From contig CM066051.1 in NCBI GenBank assembly GCA_033557465.1, forward strand, positions 104,137,026 through 104,201,025: a stretch of DNA of 64,000 nucleotides. The letters are read 5' to 3'. A program made the translations under genes and the position numbers. This document shows, piece after piece, positions 21,269 to 31,893 of the stretch. Every line of letters starts with the position of its first letter. The first letter of the stretch is position 1. The notes below the pieces were generated by a model, which did not search any database, had not been told where the DNA came from, and saw nothing but the letters and a program-made list of their open reading frames with translations. Source of the DNA: Ichthyophis bannanicus. Lineage: Eukaryota > Chordata > Amphibia > Gymnophiona > Ichthyophiidae.

Positions 21269-23437
21269 ATGGCTTCCAGTGGCTTTAAGAAGTGTGATCG
21301 GTGTAAGAAACTAATGTCTCTCACCGACACACACGACTGCTGCCTTTGGTGCCTCGGCCCCGACCACGATCCTAAGTCGTGCGGGGCCTGTGGAAAAACG
21401 TCTTCCAAGGCACTATGAAGTCGACAGCAGCAAAAGGAAAGGCTTTTCTCAGACTCAGCCTCCGGCTGGGCCCGGACCTCGTCTGAGGCCTCGACATCTC
21501 GGGATTCCGATCCCGAGCGCCGTCGAAGCTCCTCGGACAGGGGCTCCCCCGACCGGGAACGCAAGAGGAAGAAGCGGCTCGCGAGGGCGTCATCGGAAGA
21601 GGTCCCTGGCTCCTCGAGGGCCAAGTCTAAGACCCCCGACCGTCGCCCCGTGCCTGTGGAACCGAAGAAGCCTGCCAAAGTTCCTCGTGTGGAGCCGGAG
21701 TCTGCTGGACACGTAAGCCCCGTAGTCCTTGTGGACTCTCCTCCCAGGGAGCCGCTGCCGGGGCCCGAGTTGGTGGCTGCTGCGTCTCTCGAGCTGAGTC
21801 TCAGGATGACAGCCTTGGAGAGCAGAATGTCTGCCTTCATGGAGCATCAGCGGGCACTGATGGCCAGCCTGTCTGGCGCATCTGCCCCGACCACCGGGAC
21901 ATCGACGTCAAAGTTGACCCCGGAGGCCGAATCGATACTCGAGTCCCTCGTGGCTCGGAGTCGACCTCGGTCGCGGTCTCCCTTGACCTCCCGTTCGGGA
22001 CCGAGGGCACTGTTCCCTCTAAGCTGTGCGCGTGTGTGCGCGCACACACCTCGCCGAGTGAGTGCACATACTTTACAACAGAGCGCACAAAAATTACGGT
22101 TCTGATTCTGATAGAAAACAACACAGACGTTCTTAAAATTGAAAAGTTGTTGTGTTTCACAAGTTCTACAATATTTTCTAGTGCAATCAATGTGGTGTAC
22201 ATACTATATTCTGACATGTAGTCAAATTTTAAAGTATATAACTCCGAGTGTCATTATGTGGCGCACAAAAATTTAACCTTCCTTCAAAAGCTGCACAGCT
22301 GATATTTTATGAGCACACAGCATACAGAAAATTAGAGGGAACATTGACCGAGGGTGTTGACGCCGGTGCTTCCGGCGTCGGGGCAGGTGCTCCAGGGCCC
22401 CGCGGGGTCGGACCCCGACTCTTCCTCGGACGAGTCAGCTTGGGAGACGGAGGACGAGGAGTCTCCCGATACCTTTAAGACTCGGTGCGCCCCTTCGGAC
22501 TCACCGCAGTCTGAGCCCTGGAGTAGATCCCCCCTGGAGGATACCCGGTTCTCAGAGTTTGTCCGGGATATGGCCACTGCCTTGGCTATCCCTGCGGACC
22601 CCGAGGAGGAGCCTCGAGCCGAGGAGCTCGAGGCCCTACAGTATGACTCTCCTCCGAAGGAGGCCTTTACTGTCCGAGTTCCTCCGATGCCTCGGCACCG
22701 GTTCTTAGCAAGCGGGTCGCTTCCATCTATCGACTCCGGCAGAGCCCTGGGTTTCAAAAGGCACAGCTACCACACCATTCCATGGTTGTGGAATCGGCCA
22801 TGCATCGTCTGAAGAGTCAGAAGATGCACTCTGCGGTGCCTCCTGGCAGGGAGGCCCGAAACCTAGATGGCGTCTGTAGAAAGTGTTTTCAGGGCTCGAT
22901 GCTTGCTTGCCGTGTCCAGTCTTACCAGCTGTACATGGGCATGTACTTGCGGGATCTGGCCAAGGAGTTGGCCGCGTTCTCTGCTGGTCTCTCTGGGGAA
23001 CCCTTGCAGAGATTTAAGTCCTTGTCCTCGGGGATTCGGGACTGCTCGAAGTTCATGTCCTGCGCTGCCTACGATGGCTTCGAGGCTTCGGCCCGAGTTG
23101 CGGCAGCCGGCATCGTGGCTCGACGCCAGGCATGGTTACAGTCATCGGACCTCGAGCTATGGGTTCAGGACAAGTTGGTCGATGTCCCTTGCCGAGGTGA
23201 AAACCATTTTGGCAAAAGCCCATGACCGAGAAGGCTGCTCAGCTCGAGACGGAGCACCTCACCCGGACAAGGCTGTCGAGGAACACCTCTGCCCCTTCTC
23301 ATAAAAAGAAGGGCTCGGGTAAAAAGCCCTTTTACCCGAGGAAGGGCACTGCCTACAAACAGTACCCACAATATCAGGCTGACCAAGCTGCCCCCCAGGG
23401 CCAGCAAGCCAAGGGCCAGGGTAATGGGCCCCCGTAG
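21269..23437 (+). pseudogene. DIRS gag (C2), broken
   Basis: The N-terminus matches C3: KKCDRCKKLMSLTDTHDCC and CLGPDH, a Cys/His cluster. A stop at 21416-21418, several frameshifts and the 339-bp MITE at 22008 break it. The conserved C-terminal half (YMGMYLRDLAKE, SWARN-equivalent region and a Lys-rich tail) is readable from about 22780 to 23437 in two frames. Confidence 0.75.
22008..22346. mobile_element. hAT-like MITE with 8-bp target duplication
   Basis: A 339-bp element with ends CACTGTTCCCTCTAA and TTAGAGGGAACATTG. It is flanked by ACCGAGGG at 22000-22007 and 22347-22354. The empty site is seen in the gag of C3 around 60530. It contains a GT/CG-rich palindromic stretch near the left end and is AT-rich inside. 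Non-coding. Confidence 0.9.
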
Positions 23438-23482
23438 GCAGAGGACCCCCAAAGCCTCAGGCCCCTGCTACCACTCAGCAGG

Positions 23483-25703
23483 GTGGGGTTTTTTGACTCC
23501 TTGAGCATAGCCTCTCCTCCACTGCTCTCCCAACCCTGCACAGGAGGTCGTCTCGCCCTCTTTGCCCACCAGTGGCCCCTTATCACCGGGGACAGTTGGG
23601 TGCTGGAGATAATCCACAAGGGATATGCCCTCCATTTCCACCAACTGCCACCCCCATATTTTCCAGGGGAGCCTCCAAGGCCTCCTCTGCACACAGACCT
23701 TCTCTGTCAGGAGCTTCAGGGTCTGTTGGTGGATAGGGCGGTGGAGCCTGTGCCTCCCCACTTGCAAGGTCACGGATTCTACTCCAGGTATTTCCTGGTG
23801 CCCAAAAGGACTGGTGGCCTTCGTCCCATTCTGGACCTCAGGAACCTCAACAAGTTCCTAGTGAAAGAAAAGTTCAAGATGCTTACTCTTGGAACCCTTC
23901 TGCCCTACCTCCAGCAGGGAGATTGGCTATGCTCCTTAGATCTAAAGGATGCGTACACTCACATCCTCATTCATCCAGACCACAGAAAGTACCTAAGGTT
24001 TATCATGGGAGGAAACCATTATCAGTACAGAGTGCTGCCTTTCGGCCTCACCTCCGCCCCCAGAGTCTTTACAAAGTGCTTAGCAGTGGTGGCGGCCTAC
24101 CTAAGAAATCAGGGCATCTTTGTCTTCCCCTATCTGGACGACTGGCTCATCAGGGGTCAGACATGTCAGGAGGCCAATCAAGCCACCCTCAGGACTATTG
24201 CTCTTCTACAACGCCTGGGGTTTGTCATAAACTTCGCAAAGTCCACTTTGCTCCCTTCCCAGAACTTGGAGTTCATAGGGGCAAGGTTGGACTCTCTCCT
24301 GGCAAAGGCATTCTTGCCAGAAAACAGAGCCCGAAGGTTAATGGCCTTGGCCAGTCAGTTTCTCAGCAGGTCCCTGGTCTCCGCCAGACTCTGCCTGCGG
24401 CTTCTAGGCCACATGGCTTTGACAGTACATGTTTATTTATTTATTTATTTATTTAGCTCTATTTATATCCCGCTTTTCACTGGGTCAAAGCGGTCAATTG
24501 GGGGATACATTTAACACGAGGGGATATGAGACACATACGCTAATACTTACAGGGAACATGGGCAATGGAGGGTTAAGTGGCTTGCCCAAGACCACAAGGA
24601 GTGCCTATAGGACTAGAAATCCCAGTCCCTCCGGCCTGAGATTGCTGTCCCCAGGTGGGACTTGAACCCCCGGCCCTCCGGCCTGAAGTACCTTGTCCTA
24701 ACCACTAGACCACTCCTCCCTCGATGTGACCCCCAATGCATGGCTCCATATGAGGCCTGCACAGTGGTGCCTTCGGTCTCAGTGGTCACAGGCCACAGGC
24801 AGCCTCAGAGACAGGATAAGGGTGTCCAGACAATTTCTTCACTCCCTCAACTGGTGGCTACACTCACCCAATCTGCTGCAAGGGGTGCCCTTTCAGATTC
24901 CAGATTACACAGTGATGCTAACAGATGCCTCCCTGCAAGGCTGGGGAGTGCATTGTCTGGGCAAGTGCACCCAGGGCCTCTGGTCTCCCTGGGAAGCTGC
25001 ACAGCAGATCAATCTCCTCGAACGCAGAGCTATTCGATTAGCACTCAAAGCTTTCACTCCTACCCTGGCTCAACAGTCTGTCCTGATTCAGACAGACAAC
25101 CAAGTTGCCATGTTTTATGTGAACAAACAGGGCGGAACTGGGTCCAGGATCCTTTGTCGGGAAGCTCAGGACCTTTATACTTTGGCCCTCAAGCACAACA
25201 TGCTCCTCAGGGCTGTGTACCTTCCTGGCCAGGACAACTACCTGGCAGACAGATTGAGCAGGATACTGCAGCCCCACGAGTGGCAGCTTCATCCTTCAGT
25301 AGTTCAGAAGATCTTCCTGAGATGGGGTCTCCCTTTGATGGATCTCTTTGCCAGCCCCATCAACAAGCAACTGCCACAGTTCTGCTCCAGGCAACCACAT
25401 CCTCTGCGGACAGCAGCGGATGCTTTTCTGATATCATGGTCTCAGGGCCTCCTCTATGCATTTCCTCCCACGCCCTTGGTGGCCCGAACCCTATTCAAGA
25501 TTCTCCTGGACAAGGCCTCGGTCCTGCTGGTAGCTCCCAGGTGGCCGAGGCAGCCTTGGTTTCCTCTTCTGCTTCAACTGGCGGTGGATCCTCCACTGCC
25601 TCTGGGGTTGCAACCCGACCTTCTCACACAGGACCAGGGTTCCCTTCTGCACCCCAATCTCAAGTCTCTCAATTTGATGGCCTGGAGGCTGCAAGGGTAG
25701 TTT
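23483..25703 (+). pseudogene. DIRS pol: RT, RNase H, MT-like (C2), split by SINE
   Basis: RT motifs LRPILDLRNLNKF, SLDLKDAYTHI, LPFGLTSAPRVF and YLDDWLI are in one open frame to about 24429. After the SINE, RNase H follows with LTDASL, LLERRA, TDNQVA and ADRLSR, then DLFASP and YAFPP. Apart from the insertion the frame is open, so C2 pol was otherwise intact. Confidence 0.85.
24430..24720 (-). mobile_element. tRNA-derived SINE, minus strand, in C2 pol
   Basis: Read on the minus strand: GTGGTCTAGTGGTTAGGAC (A box), GGGTTCAAGTCCC (B box), a CTTGGGCAAGCCACTTAACC block, then AAGCGGGATATAAATAG and an (AAAT)n tail, seen here as (TTTA)n at 24430-24455. C3 has the uninterrupted site at about 62640. 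Confidence 0.85.
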
Positions 25704-27014
25704 TGGCTCCCTGGGGCCTACCTCAGGAAGTTGAAGTGGTTGTCCTAGCCTCCAGGAAACAATCCACTAGGAAGACCTATGCGCTCAAGTGGAAAAGGTT
25801 TTCTTTGTGGTGTCACCTACGTACAGAGGATCCTTTCTCCTGTACTGTGCCAGTAGTTCTTCAGTACTTACTGCACTTATTCAATCAGGGACTTAAGTCC
25901 AATTCTGTTCGGGTCCACCTCTCAGCTCTAGCAGCTCACCACTCATTGGTAAAGGGACAATCTCTATCTGGTCACCCCTTAGTGTCCCGCTTTCTCAGGG
26001 GCTTGCTTTTGCTCAAGTCTCCCATCCGTCCTCCTGCCCCTGAGTGGGAGCTGAATGTGGTCTTGCAGCAACTGACTCGCCCACCTTTTGAGCCGATGGC
26101 TACTTATTTATTTATTTAACAGTATTTCTAAACCGCCTTATCATAATAATCAAGGTGGTATCACAGCAAACAATCTGTTAGTGTGAGTGTGTTATACATG
26201 CAGTGAGGGTGAAAATTTAGTTGGGTGCGTGTTGTCTTGTGTGCTAGATTGGTTTGAGCTATGTACAAAGTGGGCTATATACAGTGGTGCTAAAAACATT
26301 TTATATACATACAGTGTTAGGCGGTAACGTGTGCTGCTATACAGTCACTTAGGTTATGTGATGTGTCCATAGTGTTCTACTTGTCCACTACGCTTCCTCT
26401 CCTGGAAGACGCTCTTCCTGATAGCCCTTACCTCAGCTAGGCGAGTAAGTGAGCTTCAGGCCCTGGTCTGTGACAGGCCTTACACCAGGATTTACAGGAA
26501 CAGGGTAGTCCTCAGGACTCATCCAAAGTTCCTCCCTAAGGTTGTCTCCTCTTTCCACCTCAATCAGGAGGTGGTTCTTCCAACATTCTTCCCTAGGCCT
26601 CATGCTAGCCAGGCTGAAGCGGTCCTGCATACCCTGGACTGTAGGAGGGCCTTATCCTTCTACCTTGACCGTACGCAGGGGCATAGAAGGGCTACTCAGC
26701 TCTTCGTATCTTTTGACCTCAATAAGTTGGGGTTGGCTGTGTCCAAGCGTACCTTGTCCATCTGGGTGGCTGACTGTATCACCTGGGTTTATAAGGCGGC
26801 TGACCTTCCTTTGCAGGGTAGGGTCACGGCCCATCGTGTCAGGGCAATGGCTGCCTCAGTGGCTCATCTCCGCTCTGTGCCCTTGGTAGACATCTGCAAG
26901 GCTGCAACTTGGTCTTCAAGCCAGACTTTTGCAGCCCATTACTGCCTGGAGAGGGAGTCCCGTAGAGACAGTGCTTTTGGCCAGGCAGTACTCCTGAATC
27001 TCTTTGAGGTTTAG
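25680..27014 (+). pseudogene. DIRS tyrosine recombinase (C2), interrupted
   Basis: The recombinase core begins near 25680 and is open to about 26104, where an L2-like fragment is inserted. It resumes near 26391 and runs to the stop at 27012-27014. SARRVSEL, AHRVRA and the final HY are present. The frame is also open upstream to 24662, overlapping pol. Confidence 0.8.
26105..26390 (-). mobile_element. L2-like LINE 3' tail or SINE, minus strand, in C2 YR
   Basis: Begins with (TTTA)n, then AACAGTATTTCTAAACCGCC, like the segments at 17581 and 44288. C1 shows the uninterrupted YR sequence at about 905. Ends are approximate. Confidence 0.65.
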
Positions 27015-27139
27015 GCAACTCCTGCCCTCTATGGGGCTACCGGTGGAGGTTGTGTCCTTGAAAAGCCTTTCTTTGCTGCTGAGACTAGAGGGAGTTCTCT
27101 TGTTCAGCCTGGGTTCCTCGGTAGCCCAGAGCTGGGGAG

Positions 27140-27240
27140 TCACCCATATGTGAGGACTGACTTCCTGCTTGGTCCTGGAGAAAGAGTAGTTACTCACCTG
27201 TAACAGGTGTTCTCCAGGAGCAGCAGGAATCAGTCCTCAC
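27140..27240 (+). repeat. ICR of DIRS C2
   Basis: Reverse complement of the joined ends of C2. It includes CACCTGTAACAGGTG and joins at about 27182. Confidence 0.88.
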
Positions 27241-27509
27241 AACCCTCCCTCCTCCCCATGGAGTTGCAGTTGTACATAGTTTATTTTTTCATTTTTGTGT
27301 GCTGTTCTTAGCTATGTCATTTGACTGAGGTAAGATGGCACCTTTAGGCGGGAAGGGAACCGCGCATGCGTGCCTGCATTCCCAAAGGCTTTCATAGAAA
27401 GCTGGGGAAATGCTCCGCATGGGCTTCATCGGCGCCGATGACATCCATATGTGAGGACTGATTCCTGCTGCTCCTGGAGAACACCTGTTACAGGTGAGTA
27501 ACTACTCTT

Positions 27510-28793
27510 GCTGGCCATTGAGCGGAGTCTAGCAGCTCTGTTAGTGGTGTCTGTACCAGTCAGGACATTACCGGCAGTATCGTTGGTACTGGTACCGTTA
27601 ACGATGCCCATGCAGTCTGCATCGGGCTTCATGCCATTCGGCACACTCCCACCCATACCAACCCTCGAGTCCATTCCCGGTTCCGAGGTACCGGTACGGG
27701 AAGTCTCTCGAGCCGATATCGATCTCGATCGGTACTGGACCTTGCAAGAAAACGAGCATCGTTCCCATCGATACTTTGATTCTACCGATTCTTCAGATGA
27801 TGAATCGATTGGTACCGAGAGATGCAAAGTCTTCCGGAGGAACCCTCACCTTTGCCACAACGGCGCATGTCCCCTCCCAAAAATGTCTTTTCAAGAGTTT
27901 ATAAAGGATATGGCAAGGGATCTACATCGGAGAAGGAACCCAGAACACAGGAGTTGGACATTCTCCAATACCCCACAGCTCCTAAAGAGGCCACTACTCT
28001 GCCTATTCACCATATACTCCAGGATCTTATGCGGGATGTGAGAAACGCCCCTCACCATTTCTCCCCATACTCGATGACTCAATACTGTGTATTAAGTACC
28101 GGAAAACCCTGGATTCCAGAAAACGCAGCTTCCACACCACTCTATGGTAGTGGAATTGGCTACGTGTCAAGTTAAAAGTTCTAAGATGCACTCCTCCAAT
28201 CCCCTGGGCAGGAAATCAAGAACTCTTGATGCCTTTGGGCGTCGTCATTTTCAGTCCTCTGTGCTTGCAGCCCGGATGTTCATACATACTCTACATGGGT
28301 ACGTTCCTTAGGGAGGTAACTAGAGATCTGGAATCAATGGCTCCTCTTCTCCCGAAAGATAAGAGGTCAGACTATCTTAGATTGGTCAAACATGCCCAAA
28401 ATGTCTCAGAGTTTCTCAACAGGGCAATCTTTGACTGTTTTGAGTGCATTAGCAGAGCAACATCTATCTGCATCGGTGCAACGTAGAATTGCATGACTTC
28501 AGGCATCAGATCTTGGGTTCAAGACAAGCTGGGTAGGATTCCCTGTACAGGAGAGAACCTGTTTGGGAAAGACTGGCAAGATAAGGCTTCTCAGAATCTG
28601 AAAATACCACCCTCAACAGGCTTTCCAAAACCACCGCCAACCCTGCCAAAAAGAAAGCAGCTGCAAAGAAAGCTTTCTTTGGTAAGAAGAAAAAAATGTA
28701 TCCTTCTTACGCCCCGGCTTCTCAGTACCAGTCTCAGGGTACCCAGAAGAGGCAACAGCCTTCCAAACAAAAGAAGCCACAGGCTCCTAATCT
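27510..28793 (+). pseudogene. DIRS gag (D1), 3' part
   Basis: Continues the D1 gag after C2. An acidic/Ser stretch (STDSSDDESIGT), the YMGTFLREVTRDLE block and a Lys-rich tail match the order seen in C2 and C3. At least two frameshifts are present. It ends where the palindrome begins; pol, expected next, is absent. Confidence 0.7.
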
Positions 28794-28861
28794 TAATAAA
28801 CTTAAATGAGGAAACCGTTGATACTATACATCACTTAGCTTTTGTTTGAAGACGAACAGGG

Positions 28862-28933
28862 CAATTCCAACGCTCACAGCTAGGTACCCCCCAAGCGTTT
28901 CACAACTGTTGTTTCTTCAGGGAATCGTCCCTT
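28862..28933 (-). ncRNA. Hammerhead-ribozyme-like motif, left arm
   Basis: The minus-strand copy of the motif described for the right arm, present because the arms are complementary. Core CTGAAGA and GAAA are intact; the stem III loop differs by a small indel (GGTACCCCCC on + versus GGTACTCC). Confidence 0.5.
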
Positions 28934-29162
28934 TAAAACTGCTTATATGATGCTGCCGGCGTTACTTCCACTAAATGTTCATTTTCATCTTGCTCATTGA
29001 AACCTTGCTCATTTTCATCTTGCTCATGTGAAACTCTTGATGTGTAAGACGCCGCGCGGCGTCTTACACATCAAGAGTTTCACATCGAAGGTTTCAATGA
29101 GCAAGATGAAAATGAACATTTAGTGGAAGTAACGCCGGCAGCATCATATAAGCAGTTTTAAA

Positions 29163-29234
29163 GGGACGATTCCCTGAAGAAACAACAGTTGTGAAACGCT
29201 TGGAGTACCTAGCTGTGAGCGTTGGAATTGCCCT
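29163..29234 (+). ncRNA. Hammerhead-ribozyme-like motif, right arm
   Basis: Read 5' to 3': stem I strand GGGACGATTCC (29163-29173), core CTGAAGA (29174-29180), hairpin ACAA-CAG-TTGT, GAAA (29193-29196), stem III CGCT...AGCG (29197-29200 with 29218-29221), then TT and stem I partner GGAATTGCCCT (29224-29234). Stem I pairs 10 of 11 positions, counting two G-U pairs. Odd: one extra A lies between the core and stem II, and the cleavage triplet would be GTT. Activity is not shown. Confidence 0.55.
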
Positions 29235-29298
29235 GTTCGTCTTCAAACAAAAGCTAAGTGATGTATAGTATCAACGGTTTCCTCATTTAAGTTTATTA

Positions 29299-29628
29299 CT
29301 TTGCAAGAAGAAACATTTATTACCGATAATATGAGGAACGTTAATAATATCTATGAGGAGAAAGAATGATATTTTTATTGGCAACTTTAAGATATAATAC
29401 ACATAAAAAGAAGTCAAGTAAGGCAGACGGTTATTGATGTAAAACTGGCACTTTCAATGAGCGATTAGCTCTTGGTTTACATGCTGCTGGTTTTTCTGAG
29501 ACCAATTGCCAATAGTCAAATGCTTGAGTGAACTAAGCAAGCTCTCGAGTTGCAGAGTGAGTCATTAAACGGAGCGTGTTTGTTTTTACTTGGAGTTAAC
29601 CGTTTAAAGAGTAACAGACTACAAATTA
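29299..29628. mobile_element. AT-rich segment after the palindrome
   Basis: Fills the gap between the palindrome and the D1 YR remnant. It is not DIRS-like and may be the rest of the Penelope-like insertion; no open frame or domain was recognised. Confidence 0.4.
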
Positions 29629-29865
29629 ATGGCTGCCTCCACGGCAAACCTACGTTCTTTGGCCATTGATGAAATCTGCAAAGCAGCGACCTGGTCTTTG
29701 GTGCATACCTTTGCTGCTCATTACTGTCTTAACAAGGACTCCTGCCGGGATGCCATGTTTGGTCAAGTTGTACTCCAGCACCTCTTTCAGTCTTTGGGCA
29801 ACTCCTATCCTCCGTCCCGGCACTTTTCGATGCCAGACATCCATGAAGGATCCATGACCTCTTGA
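29629..29865 (+). pseudogene. DIRS tyrosine recombinase (D1), C-terminal remnant
   Basis: Starts at the residues just after H-x-x-R in D2 (MAASTANLRS) and keeps EICKAATWS and the HYCL catalytic end. Everything upstream in YR is lost. The homology ends near 29800; the open frame runs on to 29865. Confidence 0.8.
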
Positions 29866-29930
29866 GGCTTGCCCTGAGGCAAATCTACCAATTCTGGGGT
29901 CATTTCTCTGGCATGTGGGGCTAGTGAGTC

Positions 29931-30036
29931 TCATATGTGAAGACTACATTCCTGCTTATTCCTGGAGATAGCATAGTTACTCACCTGTAACAGGTGATCT
30001 CCGAGAACAGCAGGAGTTTAGTCTTCACAATCCGCC
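29931..30036 (+). repeat. ICR of DIRS D1
   Basis: Reverse complement of the D1 right and left ends, joined at GGAGATAGCATAG (about 29966). Confidence 0.85.
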
Positions 30037-30278
30037 CTCCTCCCTTAACGTTTCTCTTTTCTCTCCTTTTTTCTCAGCTACAAACTCAACTAAGGAAGGA
30101 GAGTCACAAAGGCGGGAAGGCAGCAATGCATTCACAGTGGGATGCTCCCAAAGGCTTTCCTATTGGACACTGAGGAGCGTTCCTGCGTGGGCTCCGTCGG
30201 TACTGACGCCACTCCATATGTGAAGACTAAATTCTTGCTGCTCCTGGAGATCACCTGTTACAGGTGAGTAACTATGCT

Positions 30279-30890
30279 TTGTCTCCTCCCTCCCCCACAA
30301 CTAGGATCTTCTGTTCTTATCCAAGGCTTTACCGCCCTCTTCCCTCCAAAGCTAAGAATCCTCAGTGCTTATCCCAGGCTTTACTGCTCACTCTCCAACA
30401 GCTAAGGATCCTCTGTTTATTCCAGGCTTTACCTCTCACTCCCCACATAGCTAAGTATCTTCTATGCTTGTTCCAAGCTTTATCCCTCCCTCCCTCCCAT
30501 GCCTAAGGATCCTCTGTTCTTATCCCAGGCTTTACCCCTCACTCCCCCTACAGCTGTGCTTATCCCAGGCTTTACCCCTCACTCACTCCCATGGCTAAGG
30601 ATCCTCTGTGCTTATCCCAGGCTTTATCCCTCACTCCCCCCACAGCTAAGGATCCTCTGTGCTTATCCCAGGCTTTACTGCTCACTGCCCCCACAGCTAA
30701 GGGTCTTTTGTGCTTATCCCAGGCTTTACCCCTCACTCCCCCCACAGCTAAGGATCCTCTGTGCTTATCCCAGGCTTTACCCCTCACTCCCCCACAGCTA
30801 AGGATCCTCTGTGCTTATCCCAAACTTTACCGCTCAGTCCCCTCATAGCTAAGGATCCTCTGTGTCTATCGCAAGCTTTCTTGAATTCTT
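30279..30890 (+). repeat. Minisatellite, ~49-50 bp unit, right block
   Basis: Continuation of the array at 19225-19774, with about a dozen units sharing the CTAAGGATCCTCTGTGCTTA core. One unit near 30555 is shortened. It ends in a diverged unit near 30880. Confidence 0.88.
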
Positions 30891-31893
30891 TGACTCTTTA
30901 TTTTGTCTTCCACATTTTCATAGGGAGGCTGCTCCCTGTATGCACTTTCCCTTTCTATGTAGGAATATTTTCTAATGTTACTTCCTTATCGTCCCTCTAG
31001 TCCAGTCCCGCACCTCAGGGTAGTACACCCCTTCAAGCAGCTTGGAGACTGAGCATGTCACAACTTTGATGATGACAGGATACTTAGGCAGCTGACACCA
31101 CCCACCAGCCCCCACTAAGCTCAGTCTCTAAGCAGCTAGAGCGGGTGGTCCCTGAGTTAGGACTCACTGAAGGGACAACTAGGAAGATTTTTACTTTAAT
31201 TTTTTTCTTTAGGCGTTGCTCTGTGGTGGTTAAGCCTCCTCCTCCTCCTCCCTGCTCCTTGGGAGTACCGCACATTGCTCAGAGGGCTGAGGGAGCTGCC
31301 GGACAGTGAGCATTGAGCCAAGCACTGCTCCCAAACCCCTAATGCGGGTGAGGAGCGGTGTTACCAGAGGGGGGACAGCAGAAACCAGGAAAGGCAAGTG
31401 CAGGCAAGTTCTCTTCTCTCCCCATCTCGGCGCCAAAGCCACGGATTGGCTGAGCATGAAGGGAGTGTCAGCAGTCTTCTCAGCGCAGGACACTAGCAGT
31501 AAGGAGAGCTGGAGGGGAGTGTGAGGGCTGCTGGGAGGCCTCCTTTGATAGGCGCGAGTTGAGTCGTGGCACCAGCAAACCACGTGGCAGCGGCCCATGC
31601 AAGGCAGATTCGGTTAGAAGCGCCATTTTTGTTTGAGTGGGAAAGATCGTAGTGGCGTTGTTTTTTTTTTCCTGCAGTTCCCTTAATTGTTTTTTTCATT
31701 TTGCTTCCTTTACCTTTAGTTTCTGTTCCTTGCTCTTTGCTTGTATTAAAAGAAAAAGAGAAGAGATTTGCTTGGCAGTAGGTGACTCACAAAAAAAAAA
31801 GAAAGATAAAGATAGAGAAGGACAGATTAACAGAGCAAAGATTCAGCAAGAGCTATAGTAAGGAGGAGGCGTTATTCTCGGGCTCCTGGGGAG

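Larger units (their letters stand above)
20860..27509 (+). mobile_element. DIRS element C2, nested in D1
   Basis: The left end is TTCTCCAGGACCAAGCAGG and the right end ACAGGTGAGTAACTACTCTT. Inverted repeats are about 20866-21035 and 27317-27480, with the ICR at 27140-27240. It interrupts the gag of D1, with no target duplication visible. It carries a hAT MITE in gag, a SINE in pol and an L2-like tail in YR, so it is not recent. Donor-like GT at 27494-27495, left AG at 20866-20867. Confidence 0.93.
28794..29298. repeat. Near-perfect ~505-bp palindrome, probably Penelope-derived
   Basis: Arms 28794-29055 and 29056-29298 are reverse complements with no spacer; the centre is GACGCCGC|GCGGCGTC. 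The left arm has an extra ~20-bp duplication (TTGCTCATTTTCATC repeated) and a few small changes; otherwise they match. The arms hold CCCTGAAGAAACAACAG and TTGTGAAACGC blocks like those in Penelope-like terminal repeats. No open frame. It sits where D1 lost its pol and most of YR. Confidence 0.85.
19775..30278 (+). mobile_element. DIRS element D1, with nested insertions
   Basis: The left end is ATCTCCAGGAACAAGCAGG and the right end ACAGGTGAGTAACTATGCT. Inverted repeats are about 19782-19950 and 30080-30255, with the ICR at 29931-30036. It sits inside the minisatellite, with repeat units on both sides. It contains a MITE (20120), element C2 (20860-27509) and a palindromic insertion (28794-29298). 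Only gag and the last part of YR remain; all of pol and most of YR are missing. Donor-like GT at 30264-30265, left AG at 19782-19783. Confidence 0.9.

Noticed and set aside
27426..27827. Minus-strand frames overlapping gag, RNase H and YR as genes
   Set aside because: They are shadows of the plus-strand DIRS genes and are not shared between copies.
30572..30787. Repetitive frames in the minisatellite as low-complexity proteins
   Set aside because: They are open only because the unit length keeps frames open; several frames on both strands do so.
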